NCBI RefSeq assembly: GCF_017652985.1 | Contig: NZ_JAGGDJ010000011.1 | Location: 81,304-145,303, forward strand | Reading direction: 5' to 3' | Source: Paenibacillus artemisiicola | Lineage (GTDB): Bacteria; Bacillota; Bacilli; Paenibacillales; Paenibacillaceae | Length of the DNA stretch: 64,000 nt | Part shown: positions 59,706 through 64,000 of the stretch, one piece after another | Layout: every line of letters begins with the position of its first letter | Numbering within the stretch: the stretch's first letter is position 1 | Program-made: the position numbers and the translations under genes | The notes under the pieces: generated by a model | Told to the model about the DNA's origin: nothing | The model's input: the letters and a program-made list of their open reading frames with translations, nothing else | Databases searched by the model: none

Positions 59706-59720
59706 TCGTAAATATTACAA
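59706..59720. promoter_or_regulatory. Zur-like box 3 (behind the znuA promoter)
   Basis: TCGTAAATATTACAA, the best match to the Zur consensus, placed ~10 bases behind the predicted start of znuACB, where Zur-Zn would block transcription. Confidence 0.82.
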
Positions 59721-59744
59721 ATAAGGAACGGAGAGAGAATAAGA

Positions 59745-60731
59745 ATGAACAAACGTCTGATTCACAAGCAAGCCATGAAAAGGGGCGCCGCGGCGGCCCT
59801 GCTGGGTTCCCTTCTCGTGCTGGCCAGCGGCTGCGGAGCCGGCGGCGATAACGCGAACGGCAGCGGCAACGCAACCAACAGCTCCAACGCAGCAGGCGGC
59901 AACGGCGCGACCGGCGGAGGCGCGGCGGACGCCGGCAAAATCCGCATCGTGGCGGCGGAGAACTTTTACGGCGAGGTCGCGGAGGCGGTCGGCGGCGCGT
60001 ACGTCGACGTGACGTCCCTGCTGACGAGCCCGGACGCCGACCCGCACGACTACGAGCCGACGCCGGACGCGTCCAAGGCGGTCGACGAGGCGTCCGTCGT
60101 GATTTTCAACGGCATCGGCTACGACGAATGGGCGCAGAAGCTGATCGACGCCTCCGGCAAGGCCGCGGACAAGACGGTCATCCGGGTCGCGAGCGACGTC
60201 ATGGCGCGGAAGGACGGCGACAACGAGCACGTGTGGTACAACCCGGACACGATGGGCAAATACGCGGATTATTTGGCCGACCGGCTCGGCCGGCTGGATC
60301 CGGACCATAAGACGGACTACGCGAATCAGGCTTCCGATTACAAGCAGTCGCTGGCGCCGCTGACCGAGGCGGTCGCGTCGCTCAAGCAGGCGGAGCCGCT
60401 GCCGGTCGCCGTCTCCGAGCCCGTGTTCGATTACATGGCGCAGGCGCTGAACCTCCGCATCACGGACGATAAGTTCAAAATGGCCGCCGAAGAAGAAACC
60501 GACCCGGCCCCGCAGGACATCGCGCGGCTCCAGGACGAGATCAAGGGGAAGGAAATCGCGTTCTTCGTCAACAACGTGCAGGCTACCAGCCCGACCGTGC
60601 AAAACCTCGTCGACCTCGCCGGGCAAAGCGGCGTCCCGGTCGTCGAGGTGACCGAAACGCTGCCCGCCGGCAAGGACTACGTCGCGTGGATGACGGACAT
60701 TCTGAGCCAAGTCCAAGCCGCGCTGGACTGA
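59745..60731 (+). CDS. znuA: Zinc ABC transporter, substrate-binding lipoprotein (ZnuA/AdcA-like)
   Basis: A 328-residue metal-binding lipoprotein of the cluster-9 (TroA) family. Lipobox LASGC after GAAAALLGSLLVLASG, then an Asn/Gly-rich linker. Metal-ligand candidates: His in PDADPHDYEPTP, His in NEHVWYNPDTMGKYA, and a Glu in AVSEPVFDYMAQAL in place of the usual His. There is no His-rich loop as in typical ZnuA. AACGGAGAGAG precedes ATG. It is the first gene of a Zn2+ (or Mn2+) importer with znuC and znuB; Zn is favoured by the Zur-like boxes. Confidence 0.9.
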   Translation: MNKRLIHKQAMKRGAAAALLGSLLVLASGCGAGGDNANGSGNATNSSNAAGGNGATGGGAADAGKIRIVAAENFYGEVAEAVGGAYVDVTSLLTSPDADPHDYEPTPDASKAVDEASVVIFNGIGYDEWAQKLIDASGKAADKTVIRVASDVMARKDGDNEHVWYNPDTMGKYADYLADRLGRLDPDHKTDYANQASDYKQSLAPLTEAVASLKQAEPLPVAVSEPVFDYMAQALNLRITDDKFKMAAEEETDPAPQDIARLQDEIKGKEIAFFVNNVQATSPTVQNLVDLAGQSGVPVVEVTETLPAGKDYVAWMTDILSQVQAALD

Positions 60732-60771
60732 TTCCCGGCTTCGGCCGATTACGCACGAAGGAGGAACCGAC

Positions 60772-61632
60772 ATGAACCCCTTGGCCGTCAACGCGCCCTA
60801 TCCCGCACCCGCTCCGCCTGCCGCCCCGCCCTCGCCCTTGGCGGGCGGCGCAGGCGGCGCCGCGCTCGCGGTCCGGCAGCTCGCCGTGCATTTGGACGGC
60901 AGGCCGATCCTGAACGATCTCTCGTTCCATGTGAACCCGGGCGAATTTCTGGGCATTCTGGGCCCGAACGGCGCCGGCAAAACGACGCTCTTCCGCGCCC
61001 TGCTCGGCCTCGTCAAGCCGCAGGCGGGCAGCATCGTGCTCCCCCGGCCGGCGGAAGCCGGTCAAACGGCGGTCGGCTACGTCCCGCAGTCGCGGCAGAT
61101 CGACCCGGAGCTGCCGATGCATGCCTGGGACTTCGTTTGTCTCGGCCTGCCGCACGCCATCCGGCCCTGGCTGAACCGCGCGGATAAGCGCGCCGTGCAA
61201 GAGGCGCTGGAGCTGACCGGAGCCGCGCGGCTCGCCCGCCAGTCCGTCGGCCGGCTGTCTGGCGGCGAACGCCAGCGGATCTATCTGGCGCAGGCGCTCG
61301 TCCGCAATCCGCGGCTGCTCCTGCTCGACGAGCCGACGTCCAACCTGGACCCCGGCGCGCAGGAGGACATGGCCGCCGTCATCGACCGCGTCCGCCGCGA
61401 GCGCAGCGCCGCCGTGCTGCTGATCAGCCACGACGTGAACCTCGTGAACCGCTACGCCGACCGGATTTTGTACCTCACGCCGCGCCGTCATGCGGTCGGC
61501 ACCGTCGACGAGGTGATGCGGACCGAGGTGCTGCAGCGGCTGTACGGCGGCAAGGTCGACGTCCTGCGCGCCGACGGCAAGCTGCTCGTGACCATTACCG
61601 GCGAGCCGGCCGCCGGCATTTGCCGGCATTAA
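60772..61632 (+). CDS. znuC: Zinc ABC transporter, ATP-binding subunit
   Basis: A 286-residue ATPase of the metal-importer group: Walker A ILGPNGAGKTTLFRALLG, Q-loop VGYVPQSRQID, signature LSGGERQRIYLAQAL, Walker B LLLLDEPTSNLDPGAQ, switch LLISHDVNLVNRYADR. A ~25-residue Pro/Ala-rich N-terminal extension precedes the domain. GGAGG eight bases before the ATG. It lies 40 bp behind znuA. Confidence 0.93.
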   Translation: MNPLAVNAPYPAPAPPAAPPSPLAGGAGGAALAVRQLAVHLDGRPILNDLSFHVNPGEFLGILGPNGAGKTTLFRALLGLVKPQAGSIVLPRPAEAGQTAVGYVPQSRQIDPELPMHAWDFVCLGLPHAIRPWLNRADKRAVQEALELTGAARLARQSVGRLSGGERQRIYLAQALVRNPRLLLLDEPTSNLDPGAQEDMAAVIDRVRRERSAAVLLISHDVNLVNRYADRILYLTPRRHAVGTVDEVMRTEVLQRLYGGKVDVLRADGKLLVTITGEPAAGICRH

Positions 61633-61736
61633 CCGTTTGTACCGGTGAATGCTGCATTCCCTGGCCTTCGCCGGTGAACGCAAACCAATCGCCTTTGCCG
61701 CCATTAACTTGTAACGCCGCGAAGAGGAGGAGTACC

Positions 61737-62582
61737 ATGCTTCATTATGCGTTCATGCAGCACGCGCTGCTGGCGGGCACGCTCGTCGCCGTCATGGCCG
61801 GCGTCATCGGGGTGTTCGTCATTGCCCGCCAGTTATCGTTCATCGCCCATACGTTCTCGCATATCGGCTTCTCCGGGGCGGCCTTCTCCGTGTACGCGGG
61901 GTGGAATCCCATCGGCGGGCTGCTGCTGTTCTCGGTCGCGAGCGCCTTCGCCATCGGCGGCCTCGGCGTCAAAGTGTTCCGGCGGGAAGTGACGATCAGC
62001 GTCGTGCTGAGCCTGTTCCTCGGCCTCGGCCTGCTCTTCCTCTCGCTGTCGACGAAGAAGGCGACGGCCATGACCGCGCTGCTGTTCGGCAGCGTCGTCG
62101 GCATCAGCTGGGACAACGTGCTCGAGATCGTGTATTTGTCGGCCGCCGTGCTCGCGGCGCTCGCGCTTCTGTATAAGCCGCTGAAATTCGACTCGTTCGA
62201 CCCCGCCGGCGCCCAAGCGGCGCGGCTCCCGGTCCGCCTCCTGTCCATCGGCTTCCTGCTGCTGCTCGCGGTCGCCGTGTCCGAGGCGATCCTCATCGTC
62301 GGCGCGCTGCTCGTGTTCACGCTGATGACCGCGCCGGCCGCGGCCGCGCGGCAGATGTCGCACGCGGTCTCCCGCATGATCGCCTGGTCCGTCGCCTTCG
62401 GCGTGATCGGCGTCTGGGGCGGCCTGGCGCTCAGCTACTACACGAACGCGCCGGTCAGCTTCTATATCACGGCGCTGGAGGCGGCGTTTTACTTCGGGGC
62501 GCTGGCTTGGCGGCGGCTCCGGGAGCGGCGCGCGGCCGCGCCGGACGCCATGCCCGGGCAAGCCGAACCCGGCGGGGCATGA
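61737..62582 (+). CDS. znuB: Zinc ABC transporter, permease subunit
   Basis: A 281-residue ABC-3 family permease with about eight helices: TLVAVMAGVIGVFVIARQLS, FIAHTFSHIGFSGAAFSVYA, FLGLGLLFLSLSTKKATAMT and VAVSEAILIVGALLVFTLMT. The start at 61737 is fixed by GAGGAGG six bases upstream. The C-terminus ends in a short basic, Ala/Pro-rich tail. Completes the ZnuACB importer. Confidence 0.93.
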   Translation: MLHYAFMQHALLAGTLVAVMAGVIGVFVIARQLSFIAHTFSHIGFSGAAFSVYAGWNPIGGLLLFSVASAFAIGGLGVKVFRREVTISVVLSLFLGLGLLFLSLSTKKATAMTALLFGSVVGISWDNVLEIVYLSAAVLAALALLYKPLKFDSFDPAGAQAARLPVRLLSIGFLLLLAVAVSEAILIVGALLVFTLMTAPAAAARQMSHAVSRMIAWSVAFGVIGVWGGLALSYYTNAPVSFYITALEAAFYFGALAWRRLRERRAAAPDAMPGQAEPGGA

Positions 62583-62600
62583 ATAGCGAAATGCGAAAGA

Positions 62601-62634
62601 AGCCGGTCCTTCCCGGAGGGAGGGACCGGCTTTT
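62601..62634 (+). terminator. Terminator of znuACB
   Basis: AGCCGGTCC (62601-62609) pairs with GGACCGGCT (62623-62631), followed by TTT. It begins ~18 bases behind the znuB stop. Confidence 0.85.
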
Positions 62635-62815
62635 GGCATCCGTTGGCCGCACATAAGAAGCTTTCTATCTTGCTAACTATAGGAAACGAACGCGAAGCCG
62701 AAGCCGCCAGCCGCCAGCCGCGCGGCTGCCGCGGCATAGCCGTGCCCCCGCGCGTCCCGGTGCTGCGCCCGGCCGACCTCTCGTTCCCGAATTTCCGCCA
62801 TCCTGCCGTCTTCGG

Positions 62816-63286
62816 TCAAAACAATCCCCTGCGAATCAGATTCGCCGTCACGGGGACTTTGCCGATCTCCCTCGACCAGACCGACAATTGGCCGATGTGA
62901 TGAATTTCATGGGCGATGACGTGCCGCATGATTTCGCCGTGCTTGAAGGAGACGGGTTCGCCTCCCGGGGCGATCTCCGATAACACCTTGTCTTCCATCT
63001 CGCCGGTCCATGCCATGACGAACGGGCGCACCTCCTCGCGAAAGCGGGCCGACAATTCCGTCACGCGCCGCAAATCGGCGTAATTCTCGAACGGCTCCGT
63101 GAACTCCGGCTTCCCTTGCAGCACGGACAGCCAGCTGTATTCCACGTCCGCGACATGGAACAGCGTATGCAGGATACCGCCGACCCCGCCCGTCCGCCCG
63201 CGGAGCAATTCTTCTTCGGGCACGTCTTGGCACCAAGCGAACCAATCCTGCCGAACCTGCCAGTTATAGGCGAATAATTTCAACAT
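62816..63286 (-). CDS. DinB-family protein
   Basis: A 156-residue four-helix-bundle protein of the DinB/YfiT-like metal hydrolase/transferase superfamily. Metal ligands: His in LHTLFHVADVEYSW and the His-x3-His pair in RHVIAHEIHHIGQLSVW. Family members are thiol-dependent (e.g. bacillithiol) transferases or unknown; the substrate is not predicted. The start at 63286 has AGGAGG eight bases upstream. Upstream lie a possible leader ORF and a terminator (63327-63356), so expression may be controlled by attenuation. Confidence 0.88.
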   Translation of the reverse strand: MLKLFAYNWQVRQDWFAWCQDVPEEELLRGRTGGVGGILHTLFHVADVEYSWLSVLQGKPEFTEPFENYADLRRVTELSARFREEVRPFVMAWTGEMEDKVLSEIAPGGEPVSFKHGEIMRHVIAHEIHHIGQLSVWSREIGKVPVTANLIRRGLF

Positions 63287-63456
63287 TCGTTTAGCCTCCT
63301 GCTTCGTTTGAGATTGAAAAAAACGCAAAAAAAGACCGCGGGCAATCTGCCCGCGGCCGGAATCCGCGCGAACGCGCGATGCGTCCTAGAGGGACATCCG
63401 ATCCGTAAGGGGGGCGAATTGCGACATCGATGCGATGCGATGCGATTGGTCTTCAT
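63280..63456 (-). CDS. Possible leader ORF (58 aa) before the DinB-family gene
   Basis: MKTNRIASHRCRNSPPLRIG is the start; GGAGG stands eight bases before the ATG at 63456. The frame runs across the terminator hairpin and its TGA overlaps the dinB-like ATG. Composition (Arg, Pro, Ser) is unremarkable and no family is known. It may be a regulatory leader peptide or only a spurious frame; the good ribosome binding site behind a good promoter is the reason to list it. Confidence 0.35.
   Translation of the reverse strand: MKTNRIASHRCRNSPPLRIGCPSRTHRAFARIPAAGRLPAVFFCVFFNLKRSRRLNEC
63327..63356 (-). terminator. Terminator/attenuator upstream of the DinB-family gene
   Basis: CCGCGGGC (63336-63343) pairs perfectly with GCCCGCGG (63349-63356) over five bases; on the minus strand TCTTTTTTTG follows. 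It lies between the promoter and the gene, which is the layout of an attenuator. Confidence 0.85.
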
Positions 63457-63484
63457 TGCCCTCGCCTCCTTCGCCGTCGCCATC

Positions 63485-63514
63485 ATCTTACCGAAGCGGC
63501 CGGCGGCGCGTCAA
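63485..63514 (-). promoter_or_regulatory. Promoter upstream of the leader ORF and DinB-family gene
   Basis: On the minus strand TTGACG (63509-63514), an 18-base spacer and TAAGAT (63485-63490). Confidence 0.6.
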
Positions 63515-63688
63515 CCCTGATTTTCCCATAGCCGCGCGGCGGTCCGCGCCCGCTCCCCGCCCCTTTCAAACCGCCGGACGGGAAGGTATACTTGAGCCGA
63601 CGGCACTATCGCATGCAGGCACCCGGGGCATAAGAGCCCTGAAGCGAACCCCGGACCTGATCGGCAAAACCAAGGAGGCGACCGCCGC

Positions 63689-64000
63689 ATGACCCATCCC
63701 CTCACGCTGTCCGCCATCCAATCCATGTGCGGCCGGCTTTCCTATAAGCGCGGCGAGGCCGCGTTCCGCGCCGGCAAGGTCGCGGTCACGTACTACGACG
63801 CCGCGGCCGGCCGGTGCGAGGCGACCGTCGAACAGCAGGACGCGTTCGACGTGGCGCTGCGCATCGACGAGGACGGCGACGTCGCGGCCCGCTGCAGCTG
63901 CCCGTCGCTGTCGTCCTACGATAAGTACTGCTCGCACGTCGCCGCGGTGCTGCTGCTGATCCACGACGCGCGGCAGACGGGCCGCGCGCCGGGCGCGCCC
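63689..64000 (+). CDS. SWIM zinc-finger protein, N-terminus (probably SNF2-type helicase)
   Basis: The first 104 residues of a gene running off the right edge. AAGGAGG is ten bases before the ATG. LTLSAIQSMCGRLSYKRGEA opens the protein and the SWIM zinc finger is complete: CSCPSLSSYDKYCSHVAAVL (Cys-x-Cys-x9-Cys-x-His). In Paenibacillaceae such an N-terminus usually belongs to a large SWIM-SNF2 helicase; the remainder is outside the window, so that part is inference. Confidence 0.78.
   Translation, partial: MTHPLTLSAIQSMCGRLSYKRGEAAFRAGKVAVTYYDAAAGRCEATVEQQDAFDVALRIDEDGDVAARCSCPSLSSYDKYCSHVAAVLLLIHDARQTGRAPGAP

Larger units (their letters stand above)
59393..59744. other. Divergent control region between ycgRQ and znuACB
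   Basis: 351 bases with two back-to-back promoters and three Zur-like boxes, listed separately. The part 59424-59485 next to ycgR is a run of (GTCGACGCT/GTCGGCGCT) 9-bp repeats, seven to eight units. Confidence 0.8.
63287..63688. other. Intergenic leader region of the DinB-family gene
   Basis: 402 bases holding a minus-strand promoter (63485-63514), a 58-codon leader frame, a terminator hairpin and, towards 63688, the ribosome binding site of the SWIM-domain gene. The stretch 63515-63670 shows nothing else. Confidence 0.55.

Overview
The window is a GC-rich, densely packed piece of a Gram-positive, spore-forming chromosome, most likely Paenibacillaceae (a Cohnella- or Paenibacillus-like organism). 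Pointers are the strong AGGAGG-type ribosome binding sites, two YesM/YesN-type two-component systems, one of them beside a carbohydrate ABC transporter, a PdaA-type spore-cortex deacetylase, a RacA-like MerR protein, lipobox lipoproteins and a textbook ydaO (c-di-AMP) riboswitch. Genus is inference; no rRNA, tRNA, CRISPR array, phage or transposase was seen.

Layout. 1-3110: YesN/YesM-type pair (the regulator runs off the left edge). 3559-4575: flavin-dependent oxidoreductase. 4655-6692: a HisRS/HisZ-like class II synthetase-fold protein behind an aminoglycoside-phosphotransferase-type kinase. 6743-10340: heterodimeric multidrug ABC exporter of the YheI/YheH (BmrCD) type. 10514-12383: alkyltransferase-like protein and M29 aminopeptidase. 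12493-14344: TetR regulator with a cytochrome P450. 14566-16883: polar amino-acid ABC importer with an internal terminator. 17237-19963: a tandem KdpD-USP-KdpD-USP protein without a kinase domain, under a c-di-AMP riboswitch. 20204-22356: DUF445 protein and a methyltransferase. 22624-26219: LacI regulator, BadF-type sugar kinase and GH4 6-phospho-glycosidase, with twin operators. 26281-29035: two secreted copper-amine-oxidase-like stalk-domain proteins, then about 1.1 kb of structured intergenic repeats. 29036-35303: sugar ABC importer with its own YesM/YesN pair. 35575-43000: small metabolic and housekeeping genes (FAH hydrolase, pirin, SPFH protein, RacA-like protein, PdaA, DUF3238). 43237-54158: AraC-GyrI regulator, nucleotidyltransferase, aldo/keto reductase, kinase-like protein, GH127 arabinofuranosidase with divergent AraC regulator, membrane proteins and a NarL-type two-component system. 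54255-56952: two tandem-repeat fields around a DUF3221 lipoprotein and a second flavin oxidoreductase. 56953-62582: a divergent pair of operons with three Zur-like boxes, a YcgR/YcgQ-type permease pair on one side and ZnuACB zinc uptake on the other. 62816-64000: a DinB-family gene with a leader ORF and attenuator-like terminator, then the start of a SWIM-domain protein.

The most striking items are the doubled kinase-less KdpD protein behind the c-di-AMP riboswitch, the HisRS-like protein paired with a kinase-fold protein, the three-box Zur locus, the 15-unit 51-bp minisatellite, the duplicated 212-bp hairpin-rich element, and an A-B-A'-B' (pseudoknot-order) inverted repeat just behind pdaA. 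All family assignments are from motif recognition by eye; no database search was run.
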